A DNA stretch of 64,000 nucleotides from Clostridia bacterium. Its GTDB lineage: Bacteria > Bacillota > Clostridia > Christensenellales > Aristaeellaceae. Both the position numbers and the translations under genes were made by a program. Positions 24,692 through 33,727 of the stretch are shown piece by piece (within the stretch, counting starts at the first letter, position 1; every line of letters begins with the position of its first letter). Under the pieces are notes generated by a model. The model worked only from the letters and a program-made list of their open reading frames with translations. It was not told the DNA's origin and made no database searches. The stretch covers positions 62,001-126,000 of the forward strand of contig CAAGII010000160.1 of the NCBI GenBank assembly GCA_900769875.1, in the 5' to 3' direction.

Positions 24692-25855
24692 CTATATGGT
24701 TTCGTCGTCCATCAGCAGAACAAGCGCAGTGTTCTGCAAATCCATCCCTCTGCGGGTGAGCGACCACCAGCCTTCATGGTGACGTAGCAGGCCGTCGCGT
24801 TCAAGCATGCGCAGCTTCTTGCCATAGCATTCGTCAAGTGTGAGATGATGCATGCGGACGAAGTCCGATTCGTTCACGCCTGCCGTCGTGCGAAGGCCGA
24901 GCATCATGGTTTCAAAGCGGGCTTCCTCCGCGGATATATGCTCGGATGTGCGCATGTGCCACAGACCGCCGCGAACCATCTCCAGATAGGCTTGCAGTGA
25001 AGATGGATTGGTACGGCGCACATAAGCGCACTGGACATCCCTGTCCGGCGGGAGCATGGATGCGGCAGACACTCCAAGCCCCAGATAGTGGAGCTGCCGC
25101 CAGTAGCCCCAATTATGCCTGCACGCAAAGCCCGGAAGAGCAAAATTGCTGATTTCATACTGCTCAAAGCCGCGTTCCCTGAGCGTTCGCAGGCAGGCGT
25201 CGTACATCTGCCGCTCGGTTTCCTCCTCGGGAAGCGCCAACTCGCCGCGCTCCAGCTTTGCTGTAAGCGGTGTGCCTTCCTCGGGAATCAATCCATAACA
25301 GCTCAGGTGTGTCGGATGCAAGCCAAGCGCTGCCTGAAGCGTGTCATCCCACATGGCAGGGGTTTGATTCGGCAAGCCGAACATCAGATCAAGATTGACG
25401 TTCCTGATGCCGGCGGCATGTGCCATCATGACCGACTGCTCGACCTGTGAAAAGGTGTGAATGCGTCCAAGCGTGTACAGAAGCTCCTTCTGCGCTGCCT
25501 GCATGCCGAGGCTCAGGCGGTTGACGCCGCCGCTCACAGCCGCATGAAGCCAGGCTTCGCTGAGTGTACCGGGGTTGGCCTCTGAGGTAAACTCCGCCTC
25601 CTGCGCAACCGGGAAGATCGAGCCAATCCCACGGATCAGGCGGGCAAGCTCCGGCGCGGGTACAATGGAGGGCGTTCCGCCACCAAGAAATACTGTTTCC
25701 ATCTCCACTTGACGCAATGCGCTGGCCGCATGCTCCGCTTCTGCCAGCAACGCGTCGATATAGGCAGGTATCAGCTCTTCGCAGCCCGTCCATGAGGAAA
25801 AATCGCAGTACTGGCATTTGCTGCGGCAGAAGGGGAGATGAATGTACAGCAGCAC
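24692..25855 (-). CDS. hemW: Radical SAM heme chaperone HemW
   Basis: A 387-residue radical SAM protein. The cluster motif CxxxCxxC appears as CRSKCQYC near residues 10-17 within YIHLPFCRSKCQYCDF, followed by FLGGGTPS near 57 and the HemN-like C-terminal domain (SEHISAEEARFETMMLGLR). HemW proteins bind heme and deliver it to proteins; older annotations call them oxygen-independent coproporphyrinogen oxidase, but the extra fourth Cys pattern of true HemN is absent. The start is GTG at 25855 with GAGGTG eight bases upstream. It is the last gene of the DUF512-der-plsY-lepA operon and is commonly found after lepA in Firmicutes. Confidence 0.92.
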   Translation of the reverse strand: MLLYIHLPFCRSKCQYCDFSSWTGCEELIPAYIDALLAEAEHAASALRQVEMETVFLGGGTPSIVPAPELARLIRGIGSIFPVAQEAEFTSEANPGTLSEAWLHAAVSGGVNRLSLGMQAAQKELLYTLGRIHTFSQVEQSVMMAHAAGIRNVNLDLMFGLPNQTPAMWDDTLQAALGLHPTHLSCYGLIPEEGTPLTAKLERGELALPEEETERQMYDACLRTLRERGFEQYEISNFALPGFACRHNWGYWRQLHYLGLGVSAASMLPPDRDVQCAYVRRTNPSSLQAYLEMVRGGLWHMRTSEHISAEEARFETMMLGLRTTAGVNESDFVRMHHLTLDECYGKKLRMLERDGLLRHHEGWWSLTRRGMDLQNTALVLLMDDETI

Positions 25856-25903
25856 GTGAAGACACCTCGTTTCGTGAAAAAAGCCGGAGAACGTCTGCTC
25901 CGG

Positions 25904-26452
25904 CTATGGATTGAACCTTTGAATCATGCTGGCACGGCGGATGAAAGCCTCGCAATCCGATGGAATGGCAGTGTTGAGGATGGACAGACCTTTCTCCATC
26001 GCATAGGCAACTGTGCCCATGGTGCCGCCCTTGGGTTGATTGAGATAGCAGATACAGAAGGCGGAGCGATCCACCATGTATCGGTTGCGCACCATCATGC
26101 ACCCAGCGAAGTAACGCTTGCTGAGTACCCGCACACTGTCCGCGTGATACAGCAGATGCTCGTAGCGCTGCGAATCCTCGTCTGACCAGCGCAGAGATTG
26201 AGTGGCGCAGGGCAGAACCATCATCAGGCGTGCGTCATCATGGCGCGCGCGCAGGTCGAGCACTCGCTCGGCGCAGAGCAGATCAAAGCCGATCGCGCCG
26301 CCGTTGATGAAGCGGCGATAGCCCATGTCGTAGCATGTCTCCAGCAGCCGGTCCAGCAGGGGAGCAAGCGCTGAGACAGGCTGGGCAAGCGCACGGTGTC
26401 CTGAAAAGCACAGCGTCTGTTCCCGGTGGAGCAGATCCTCCGTGGCATTCAG
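25904..26452 (-). CDS. SLOG/DUF1273-family (YpsA-like) protein with a non-standard start
   Basis: A protein of about 182 residues with a Rossmann-like SLOG fold: TLCFSGHRAL at the start of the domain, YRRFINGGAIGFDLLCAERV in the middle, RYMVDRSAFCICYLNQPKGG towards the end. SLOG proteins are thought to bind nucleotide-type ligands; no enzymatic role is established for this branch. No ATG, GTG or TTG lies in this frame between the end of lepA and the domain. I place the start at CTG 26452, whose last two bases overlap the lepA stop (CTGA), a typical coupled arrangement; the alternative is an ATG at 26590 deep inside lepA, or a frameshift from the ATG at 26448. The domain itself is intact. hemW follows after 48 bases. 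Confidence 0.65.
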   Translation of the reverse strand: MNATEDLLHREQTLCFSGHRALAQPVSALAPLLDRLLETCYDMGYRRFINGGAIGFDLLCAERVLDLRARHDDARLMMVLPCATQSLRWSDEDSQRYEHLLYHADSVRVLSKRYFAGCMMVRNRYMVDRSAFCICYLNQPKGGTMGTVAYAMEKGLSILNTAIPSDCEAFIRRASMIQRFNP

Positions 26453-28260
26453 GGCTCGCTGTCCATCTTCAATACGGCCATGAAGGCTGTGCTGGGCACC
26501 TGTACTGTGCCAAACTGGCGCATGCGCTTTTTGCCCTCCTTCTGCTTCTCCAGCAGCTTTTTCTTTCGGGTAATATCGCCGCCGTAGCATTTGGCAAGCA
26601 CATCCTTTCGCATGGCTCTCACGGTCTCGCGGGCAATCACCTTGCCGCCGATGGCTGCCTGAATCGGAATCTCAAACTGCTGGCGCGGAATCACATCCTT
26701 GAGCTTCTCGCACATGACCCTGCCGCGTCCGTAGGCCTTGTCGCGATGAACGATCATCGAGAACGCATCGCACAGATCGCCGTTGAGCAGAATGTCCAGC
26801 TTGACCAGATCGCTTTCGCGATAATCCTTCAGCTCATAATCGAAGGAAGCATAGCCGCGGCTGCGGCTCTTGATGGTGTCAAAGAAATCGAAAATGATCT
26901 CGTTGAGCGGCATTTCGTAATTCAGCTTGATCCGGCTGCCCTCGTACTGCATGTCGATGAAAATCCCGCGCTTGTCTTGACACAGATCCATCAGTGTGCC
27001 CACGCTGTCCTGCGGAGTGTAGATTTCTGCGTGGACAAAGGGCTCCTCCATGCTGGCGATCTCGCCCGCCGGGGGAAGCTTCGTGGGATTGTCGATCAGC
27101 AGCATGGTGCCGTCAGTCTTGATGACATGATAAATTACGCCGGGCGTTGTGGTGACAATGTCCAGATCAAACTCGCGCTCAAGCCGCTGGGAAATCACAT
27201 CCATGTGCAAAAGTCCAAGGAAGCCGCAGCGGAAGCCGTAGCCAAGCGCGACGGAGGTCTCCGGCTCAAAGGTAAGGGACGCATCATTCATCCGCAGCTT
27301 TTCCAGCGCATCGCGCAGCGCGGGATAATCCGCGCCGTCCGCCGGATAGATGCCGCAGTAGACCATGGGCGTAACCTGCTTGTATCCGGGCAGCGGAGCG
27401 TCCGCCATGCGTGCCGCATCGGTGATGGTGTCACCGACGCGCGTATCTCGCACATCCTTGATGGAGGCGGCTACATAGCCGACGTCGCCCGGCAGCAGCT
27501 CATCCTGGCTGGTGTAGCCCGGGCTGAACGTACCCACCTCCACAATGTCGAACTCGCCGCCCGTCGCCATCAGATGCATGCGCATTCCGGCGCGGAGCGT
27601 GCCCTGCACCACGCGCACAAAGCAGATGGCGCCACGATAATTGTCATAGGTTGCGTCGAAAATCAACGCCTGTAGAGGAGCCTCCGCATCGCCGGCTGGC
27701 GCGGGAATGTACTTGACGATTGCCTCCAGTACATCCTCGATGTTTAGACCCGTCTTGGCGCTGATGCAGGGGGCATAGCTCGCGTCCAGACCGATCACAT
27801 CCTCGATTTCCTGCTTGACCACCTCGGGCTGCGCGCTGGGTAGATCAATCTTGTTGATGACCGGGATGATCTCCAAATTGTGATCCAGCGCCATATAGCA
27901 GTTGGCAAGCGTCTGTGCCTCAATACCCTGCGTGGCGTCCACCACAAGCAGCGCGCCCTCGCAGGCGGCAAGGGCACGGCTAACCTCGTAGGTGAAGTCC
28001 ACATGGCCGGGAGTGTCGATCAGGTTGAGAGTGTAGGTTTCCCCATCCCTGGCTCGGTAGAGCATGTGGACCGCTTTGCTTTTGATGGTGATGCCGCGCT
28101 CACGCTCCAGCTCCATGCTGTCCAGAATCTGTTCCACCATTTCGCGCTGCTGGAATACGCCAGTCAACTCCAGAATGCGGTCGGCAAGCGTGCTTTTTCC
28201 ATGGTCGATATGGGCGATAATGCAGAAATTGCGGATTTTACTCAAACGGTTTGCGTCCAA
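26449..28260 (-). CDS. lepA: Elongation factor 4 (LepA)
   Basis: A 603-residue translational GTPase that can back-translocate or remodel stalled ribosomes. It shows the G1 motif AHIDHGKS near residue 16, the ERERGITIKS switch, DTPGHVDF, NKIDLPSA and the LepA-specific C-terminal domain ending in KKRMRQFGTVQVPSTAFMAVL. Length agrees with the family (about 600). The start codon is TTG at 28260 with GGAGGT seven bases upstream. It is 47 bases downstream of plsY and overlaps the proposed start of the SLOG gene by four bases. Confidence 0.97.
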   Translation of the reverse strand: MDANRLSKIRNFCIIAHIDHGKSTLADRILELTGVFQQREMVEQILDSMELERERGITIKSKAVHMLYRARDGETYTLNLIDTPGHVDFTYEVSRALAACEGALLVVDATQGIEAQTLANCYMALDHNLEIIPVINKIDLPSAQPEVVKQEIEDVIGLDASYAPCISAKTGLNIEDVLEAIVKYIPAPAGDAEAPLQALIFDATYDNYRGAICFVRVVQGTLRAGMRMHLMATGGEFDIVEVGTFSPGYTSQDELLPGDVGYVAASIKDVRDTRVGDTITDAARMADAPLPGYKQVTPMVYCGIYPADGADYPALRDALEKLRMNDASLTFEPETSVALGYGFRCGFLGLLHMDVISQRLEREFDLDIVTTTPGVIYHVIKTDGTMLLIDNPTKLPPAGEIASMEEPFVHAEIYTPQDSVGTLMDLCQDKRGIFIDMQYEGSRIKLNYEMPLNEIIFDFFDTIKSRSRGYASFDYELKDYRESDLVKLDILLNGDLCDAFSMIVHRDKAYGRGRVMCEKLKDVIPRQQFEIPIQAAIGGKVIARETVRAMRKDVLAKCYGGDITRKKKLLEKQKEGKKRMRQFGTVQVPSTAFMAVLKMDSEP

Positions 28261-28307
28261 AGCGATGACCTCCAGCGCGTTTCATCCGGCACGGGTGTTG
28301 ATGGGTG

Positions 28308-28931
28308 TTATTTCTTCTGACCAAGCCTGCTCTCAGTGCCGTGAAGCAGACGGCTGATGTTGGCGTGATGACGGGCGATGCACATGACGGCAATCAGCAC
28401 CGTCCACAGAATTACAACAATGTCGCCATGCGCCCAGAACAGGGATACCAGCAGTGAAAAGAGCGTGACCAGCAGCATGCTGCCGACCGACACATAGCGG
28501 AAACCGGCAATGACGGCGATGGTGATGATATCGCAGATCGCCGCCGCGACCGGGAAGGTGCAGAGCATGACGCCCACAGTGGACGATACGCCCTTGCCGC
28601 CCCTGAAGCCAAAGAACACCGGCCAGTTGTGACCCACAATCGCCATCAGGCCGGAGAGCATCACACCATACATGGTGCCCGTGAGCAGCCAACCGAAGAG
28701 GCAGGCGAACTGCGCCTTGAACACATCGCCGAGAAACACGATGGCGCCACGCTTCTTGCCCATGGTACGCAGCACGTTGGTCGCTCCGGTAGATTTGCTG
28801 CCCACCTCGTGGAGGTCAGGGCCGCCGGATATGCGGGACACAATGACGCCGGTGGAGATGGAGCCGAGCAGGTAGGCGATGAGCGCGGCAAGCAGGTATT
28901 GCCAGTAGGCTGTGATGAGTTCAATGAGCAT
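28308..28931 (-). CDS. plsY: Glycerol-3-phosphate acyltransferase PlsY
   Basis: A 207-residue polytopic membrane enzyme that transfers the acyl group from acyl-phosphate to glycerol 3-phosphate, the first step of phospholipid synthesis. Five or more hydrophobic helices are visible. The conserved loops are GSKSTGATNVLRT near residue 45 (usually GSGNPGATN), GHNWPVFFGFRGGKGV near 100 and RHHANISRLLHGTE near 188, all expected at the active site. The ATG at 28931 overlaps the der stop by one base (TGATG) and follows GAAGGAG, so translation is coupled to der. Confidence 0.95.
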   Translation of the reverse strand: MLIELITAYWQYLLAALIAYLLGSISTGVIVSRISGGPDLHEVGSKSTGATNVLRTMGKKRGAIVFLGDVFKAQFACLFGWLLTGTMYGVMLSGLMAIVGHNWPVFFGFRGGKGVSSTVGVMLCTFPVAAAICDIITIAVIAGFRYVSVGSMLLVTLFSLLVSLFWAHGDIVVILWTVLIAVMCIARHHANISRLLHGTESRLGQKK

Positions 28932-30268
28932 CAGTGATTCTCCTTCTTCTTCTCGCGCAGAATGAAGCGAACCGGCGTACCGGTGAAATCAAACGTCTTG
29001 CGGAAGTAGTTTTCAAGGTAGCGCTGGTAGGCGAAATGCATCAGTTTCTCATCGTTCACGAAGAACACAAATGTCGGCGGGCACACGGACTGCTGCGTGA
29101 CGTAATAAATCTTCAAACGGCGGCCGGACTGGGCCGGAGGCTGCAGATCGGTGGTGGCGTCAGTCAGCACGTCGTTGAGCATGCCGGTGGTTACGCGCTT
29201 ACAGCACTGAGCCCACACCTGATCGACCATGGAAAGCAGCGTATTCACGCGCTGACCGGTTTTGGCGGAGAGGAACATGACGGGCGCGTAATCCATAAAC
29301 TTGAGCGCCTCCAGCACTTCTTTCTGATAGCGCTCAAGCGTGCCGGTTTCCTTCTCGATAGCGTCCCACTTGTTCACCACCACAATGACGCCCTTGCCCT
29401 CTTCGCGGATGATGCCGGCAATCTTGGTATCCTGCTCGGTGACGCCGTCCTGCGCGTCAATCAGCAGGAGAGCCACATCACAGCGCTGGATGGCGGCGAT
29501 GGAACGCAGCACGGAATATTTCTCAAGGCTTTCATCCTCAATCACGCGCTTGCGGCGGATGCCCGCGGTATCAATAATGTTGTACTGCGTGCCGTCCGCG
29601 CCGGTGAAGAGCGTGTCGATCGCGTCGCGCGTCGTACCTGCGATATCGCTGACCATGGTGCGCTCCTGTCCGAGCAGACGGTTAACCATGGAGGATTTAC
29701 CCACATTCGGCCGGCCGACCACGGCAAGCTGAATGACGTGGCCTTCCTCTTCGGTTTCCTCCGGGGTCGCGGGCGGAAAATGACTGGTGATCGCCGATAG
29801 AAGATCGCCCAGGCCCATCATATTGGTCGCGCTGATCCCGATGGGATCGCCAAGCCCCAGCTCGTAGAACTCATAGATGGTGTCCTGCTGGGAGATGTGG
29901 TCGACTTTGTTCACGACCAGCAGGAGCGGTTTGTTGGTCTTGCGCAGAAGATCAGCGACCTCGCGATCGTCATCGGTCAGGCCGTCGCGCCCGTCGGTGA
30001 AAAAGCAGATGACGTCTGCCGTGTCCATGGCAATCTCTGCCTGACGGCGCATCTGGCTGAGCAGCACATCGTCTGAATGCGGGTCGATACCGCCGGTATC
30101 GATCAGTGTGAACTTGCGGCTCTGCCATTCCACATCACAGTACACGCGGTCACGCGTCACGCCCGGGGTATCCTCCACAATGGAGATGCGACGACCTGCC
30201 ACTTTGTTGAAAAACGTCGATTTGCCCACATTGGGTCGCCCCACAATGGCAACAAGCGGTCTTGCCAT
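28931..30268 (-). CDS. der: Ribosome-biogenesis GTPase Der (EngA)
   Basis: A 445-residue protein with two tandem GTPase domains and a C-terminal KH-like domain, needed for maturation of the 50S ribosomal subunit. Each domain has its own G1 motif (GRPNVGKST near residue 9 and GRPNVGKSS near 186), DTxG (DTGGIDPH, DTAGIRRK) and NKxD (NKVDHIS, NKWDAIE). The ATG at 30268 follows AGGAGG, which overlaps the stop codon of the upstream DUF512 gene. It sits in the conserved der-plsY order. Confidence 0.97.
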   Translation of the reverse strand: MARPLVAIVGRPNVGKSTFFNKVAGRRISIVEDTPGVTRDRVYCDVEWQSRKFTLIDTGGIDPHSDDVLLSQMRRQAEIAMDTADVICFFTDGRDGLTDDDREVADLLRKTNKPLLLVVNKVDHISQQDTIYEFYELGLGDPIGISATNMMGLGDLLSAITSHFPPATPEETEEEGHVIQLAVVGRPNVGKSSMVNRLLGQERTMVSDIAGTTRDAIDTLFTGADGTQYNIIDTAGIRRKRVIEDESLEKYSVLRSIAAIQRCDVALLLIDAQDGVTEQDTKIAGIIREEGKGVIVVVNKWDAIEKETGTLERYQKEVLEALKFMDYAPVMFLSAKTGQRVNTLLSMVDQVWAQCCKRVTTGMLNDVLTDATTDLQPPAQSGRRLKIYYVTQQSVCPPTFVFFVNDEKLMHFAYQRYLENYFRKTFDFTGTPVRFILREKKKENH

Positions 30269-30270
30269 GG

Positions 30271-31575
30271 TTATACCTCCTGTCCGCTGATTGCAAGATA
30301 GAAGCTCTCACCGGTATTCCGCACAATCCTGAGCGGCGCGGGGAGCATCCGCCTGACCTCATCAACGGGTGTATCATCCAAAAAGAGGTCGCCCTCATTT
30401 CTGATCATATCGCGTACGATGAGAATCTCATCGCACTGCACGTGCTGCAGCTGCTCCACAAGGTCGCGCCCCGTGATCAGTCCACTGACTGTAACCGACT
30501 CACCAAAGAACCGGTTGATAATCGGCTGCACCGTTACCCTCGTGCCCTTTGGCGCGAAGCGGTCGCACCAAGCCTGCATATAGGGCGCAACCGATGTGCC
30601 GCACGCAATCACAAGATGGCGCGGTGGCGTTGACGCAATCGGGTAATCCTCCGCGGCATAGCGAAGGTCTGTTTCAAACATGCGCAGCATACCCACGCCG
30701 TTTTCGATCTGCGGATAATCCTCGTATTGCTCATCGTCCGGCAGCGGGAGCTGTGAAAGACAGTAGAACTCGTCCGACGGAAACACAAAGCGCGTGCCAA
30801 GCGTGCGGAGATACTCCCTTTGCAGCTTTTCCGCCAGACGCACGACCTCGGTGGCGCTTTCTTTGTCATAGGGTCTGATATCGTCCAATCCCTCGCGGTG
30901 ACGCGTCAGTCCCACCGGCACAAGCGCTACAGACTGCGCATAGGGATGCAGGCTCCCCAGATCATCCAGCGTGCGGAGCAGCTCGTCCCCGTCGTTCCAT
31001 CCGGGGCACATCACGATCTGGCAATGGAAGCGGAGCCCGTTTGAGGCAAGCAGCCTCATGCGCTCCATCACAAGCCCGGCGTTTTTGTTGCGCAGCATGC
31101 GGCACCGCAGTTCCGGGTTGGTGGTATGCACAGAAATGTACAGGGGACTAACGCGGCGGCGGATGATCCTGTCCAGCTCCATATCGGACAGGTTGGTCAT
31201 GGTGATATAATTGCCCATCATCAGCGAAAGCCGCCAGTCGTCGTCCTTGACATAGAGCGTGCTGCGCATACCGGGCGGCATCTGGTCAATAAAACAGAAG
31301 ATGCAGTGGTTGGCGCAGGGTCGCGGATTGGATACAATGGACTGATCCAGCGTGATACCCAGCGGCTCCCAATCTTCCTTTTGGACGTGGAGCGTCCTCG
31401 TCGTGCCATCCGCGCGCCTGATCTCCATCGGAAAGGATGACTGAGCGATCAGCGCCTGATAATCAATCTGATCGACGATTGTCTCTCCTGCGATGGATAG
31501 CAGCGTATCGCCCGCTCTGAGACCGAGCTGCTCGGCGAGCGAATCAGGCTGTACATGGGTAATGCGGCTTGGCAT
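30271..31575 (-). CDS. DUF512-family radical SAM protein with N-terminal PDZ domain
   Basis: A 434-residue cytoplasmic protein. Residues 1-65 form a PDZ-like domain (VQPDSLAEQLGLRAGDTLLS), followed by the cluster motif CANHCIFC near residue 88 and FIDQMPPGMR, and a C-terminal DUF512 domain (GTRFVFPSDEFYCLSQLPLP). The family regularly precedes der in Clostridia; its reaction is not established. The ATG at 31575 is chosen because the PDZ domain begins there, though the ribosome binding site is weak; longer readings add sequence unlike the family. It heads the operon that continues into der, plsY, lepA and hemW, driven by the promoter at 31633-31661. Confidence 0.9.
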   Translation of the reverse strand: MPSRITHVQPDSLAEQLGLRAGDTLLSIAGETIVDQIDYQALIAQSSFPMEIRRADGTTRTLHVQKEDWEPLGITLDQSIVSNPRPCANHCIFCFIDQMPPGMRSTLYVKDDDWRLSLMMGNYITMTNLSDMELDRIIRRRVSPLYISVHTTNPELRCRMLRNKNAGLVMERMRLLASNGLRFHCQIVMCPGWNDGDELLRTLDDLGSLHPYAQSVALVPVGLTRHREGLDDIRPYDKESATEVVRLAEKLQREYLRTLGTRFVFPSDEFYCLSQLPLPDDEQYEDYPQIENGVGMLRMFETDLRYAAEDYPIASTPPRHLVIACGTSVAPYMQAWCDRFAPKGTRVTVQPIINRFFGESVTVSGLITGRDLVEQLQHVQCDEILIVRDMIRNEGDLFLDDTPVDEVRRMLPAPLRIVRNTGESFYLAISGQEV

Positions 31576-31632
31576 ACGGCGTTGCCTGTCCTTTCCGGAA
31601 GCAATGGTAAGGCACATACTTCCACATATGCT

Positions 31633-31661
31633 ATGATACGCAAAGCATGACCAAAAGTCAA
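31633..31661 (-). promoter_or_regulatory. Sigma-A promoter of the DUF512-der-plsY-lepA-hemW operon
   Basis: On the minus strand TTGACT (31656-31661) and TATCAT (31633-31638) are 17 bases apart, about 55 bases before the DUF512 start codon. Confidence 0.8.
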
Positions 31662-31746
31662 GGTTTGTACACAACAAGCGCCGCATTGGCGTACATGACG
31701 GCGGGTAAATGTAAGCAATTCGTGAAATTATTGTAAAAATCGGTAC

Positions 31747-31775
31747 TTGCTCTTCCAAAGTGCATTCTGTATATT
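31747..31775 (+). promoter_or_regulatory. Probable promoter of the phosphodiester glycosidase gene
   Basis: TTGCTC (31747-31752) and TATATT (31770-31775) with a 17-base spacer. A perfect TATAAT at 31775-31780 overlaps and may be the real -10 with a poorer -35. Confidence 0.6.
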
Positions 31776-31835
31776 ATAATGGTTAAGGTACTGTGCCCGT
31801 CTGGCACGAAAACTCAAGAAGGTGTAGGTATACGC

Positions 31836-32771
31836 ATGAAGATGAAATGGCTCTGTCTATTTACCACGCTCATGATACTCTGTCTTGTCTGCTCCATGGC
31901 GGTCGCGGAGGAGATCGCGCTGCCGATGGGCTCCATGGATGAGATCGGCATCCCCATGCCGGAGAACGCCGCCATGACGCTGCCGATTGATTTCTCCGCC
32001 GGTCAGCCTCTGCAGGCGAGCGGCTTCAAGGAGCATTGGGTGTATGAGGATCCCACCATCTCCGTGCGTGTGGATATGGGTCGTGTGGACGATTGCGACT
32101 GGTGGCGCGCGGATATCCGCATCGCCGATCCGTCGCAGCTTCGCACGATTTCCGCCGGTGGCTTCGACACAAGCAAGGTCATGCAGGGCACACAGCTGGC
32201 CAAACGTGTGAATGCCGTGTTGGCGATTGACGGCGACTACTACTGGTACACCGGTAAGGGCTATATTGTCCGTCAGGGCGTTGAGTACCTGAACATCCTC
32301 GACGGCAAGCGCGACGTCCTCCTGATTGACGACTGGGGCGATTTTCATGTCATCAAGAATGCGCGCGCCGAGGATGTGAGCATGGTCATTGGCCGGCGTA
32401 AGGTTGTGAACGCGTTCTTCTTTGGCCCGGCGCTTGTGATGGACGGGCAGGAACAGAGCGTGAGCGGTAACATTGATATGGTGCCCGATGAGAAGCGTCA
32501 GCGTATGGCGATCTGCCAGGTAGGCGATCTGCACTACATGGCCATCTGCTGTGCGCCGCCTGCCCGCGGCTCCAAGGGGATGACGCTGCAGCGCTTTGCC
32601 CGCTTGTGCGCGGAGCAGGGCGTACAAACCGCCTACAACATGGACGGCGGCGACAGCACCATGCTGATCTTTAACGGTGAGAAGCTCAACGATATTACCA
32701 GCAACTCCACCCGCGAGATCAGCGATATCATCTATTTCGCATCCGCCTATGTGCCTGAGGAGAGCAAGTAA
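31836..32771 (+). CDS. Secreted phosphodiester glycosidase-family (NAGPA domain) protein
   Basis: A 311-residue exported protein. The signal peptide ends around residue 23 (SMAVA-EE). The rest is a NAGPA/DUF2233-type domain: DWWRADIRIADPSQLRT near residue 85, LAIDGDYYWY near 130 and the hallmark TAYNMDGGDSTMLIFNG near 270. In animals this fold uncovers mannose 6-phosphate by removing N-acetylglucosamine; bacterial members probably act on sugar-phosphodiester bonds in wall polymers or their breakdown products. The ATG at 31836 follows AAGGTG. The next gene starts two bases after its stop and encodes an Lgt-like membrane protein, so both may act at the cell envelope. Confidence 0.88.
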   Translation: MKMKWLCLFTTLMILCLVCSMAVAEEIALPMGSMDEIGIPMPENAAMTLPIDFSAGQPLQASGFKEHWVYEDPTISVRVDMGRVDDCDWWRADIRIADPSQLRTISAGGFDTSKVMQGTQLAKRVNAVLAIDGDYYWYTGKGYIVRQGVEYLNILDGKRDVLLIDDWGDFHVIKNARAEDVSMVIGRRKVVNAFFFGPALVMDGQEQSVSGNIDMVPDEKRQRMAICQVGDLHYMAICCAPPARGSKGMTLQRFARLCAEQGVQTAYNMDGGDSTMLIFNGEKLNDITSNSTREISDIIYFASAYVPEESK

Positions 32772-32773
32772 GC

Positions 32774-33673
32774 ATGAATATCAATGTGTATGCTGCGTGT
32801 CTTGTAGCAGCGCTTCTGATTGGCACGGCAGCTTACGCGCTTCGGCTGCACAGCAGGGGAATGAAGCTGTCGGTAGCCTTGCTGGCGCTTCCGCTGTCCG
32901 TCGCGCTCGGCTACGGTTTGGCATGGGGCGCTTACGCGGTGCTGCAGATGAATGTGCGCCTGTCCGTGTTCCGGTTCAGCTTCTTTGGCGGCGCTGCGGG
33001 CGTCCTGCTTGGCGTACTTGCCGGGGCGAAGCTTACCAGGCAAAGCGTTGTCAAATGCCTTGACGCCTACGCTCCCGTGTTTGCGCTGGAGGTAGCCATG
33101 GCGCGAGCGGGGGAGTATTTCATGGGCGACGTAGGCCTGGGTCACTATACCGAGGTCGGATGGATGTGCCGTTTCCCCTTTGCCATGGTGAATGAGTGGA
33201 ATGAGTGGTACGTGGCAGTGTTCATGCTGGAGGCGCTCTTTGCGCTGATCGTGTTTGCTGTAGCGCTCATTCTGGAGCGTGGCAAGCGCCAGCCAAGCGG
33301 TATGATGCTTGAGCGCGTGATCTTCATGCTATGCGTGCCGCAGGTTCTGTGCGAGCAGCTGCGCACCATGACCATGTCATGGGGCTTTGTGCGTGTGGAG
33401 CAGGTGCTGTGCGCTGTGATCCTGCTGGCGCTGCTGATCTTTGGCTGTGTAAGGCTGTTCCGTGCCGGCGAAAGAGGCGCTGCGGTGTTTGTGCCGATCG
33501 TTCTGCAGGCGCTGTTCAGCGGCATTGTCATGGCGATGGAATTTGCGCTGGATGGCAAGATCCAGATGCCCATTCCGCTGGTATGGGCGATCATGATCGC
33601 TGCGCTTGTAGCCATGCTCGCGGTGCAACATTGGGTTATCAGAAGACGGATTGAGCGAAGCAGTGCTGCGTAA
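32774..33673 (+). CDS. Polytopic membrane protein, Lgt (prolipoprotein diacylglyceryl transferase)-like
   Basis: A 299-residue membrane protein with about seven hydrophobic helices. The segment DAYAPVFALEVAMARAGEYF (about residues 96-115) followed by MGDVGLG resembles the catalytic region of Lgt, which has an essential Arg in GRxGNF; here the Arg is kept (ARAGEYF) but Asn is replaced by Glu. The HPTxLYE block of true Lgt is not clear. It is therefore best seen as a divergent member of the Lgt superfamily, perhaps with another acceptor. The start at 32774 comes two bases after the glycosidase gene. A terminator follows at 33698. Confidence 0.6.
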   Translation: MNINVYAACLVAALLIGTAAYALRLHSRGMKLSVALLALPLSVALGYGLAWGAYAVLQMNVRLSVFRFSFFGGAAGVLLGVLAGAKLTRQSVVKCLDAYAPVFALEVAMARAGEYFMGDVGLGHYTEVGWMCRFPFAMVNEWNEWYVAVFMLEALFALIVFAVALILERGKRQPSGMMLERVIFMLCVPQVLCEQLRTMTMSWGFVRVEQVLCAVILLALLIFGCVRLFRAGERGAAVFVPIVLQALFSGIVMAMEFALDGKIQMPIPLVWAIMIAALVAMLAVQHWVIRRRIERSSAA

Positions 33674-33697
33674 TCTGCCTCACATCATCGAGTCATG

Positions 33698-33727
33698 GAG
33701 TCAACGAATGAAATCGTTGGCTCTTTT
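33698..33727 (+). terminator. Terminator of the glycosidase/Lgt-like operon
   Basis: A 10-bp stem (33698-33707 with 33714-33723, one G-U pair), six-base loop and TTTT tail. The remaining gap to 34081 (about 350 bases) shows no gene I can support. Confidence 0.8.

Noticed and set aside
26335..27675. 446-codon plus-strand reading
   Set aside because: Antisense to lepA; no ribosome binding site or domain.
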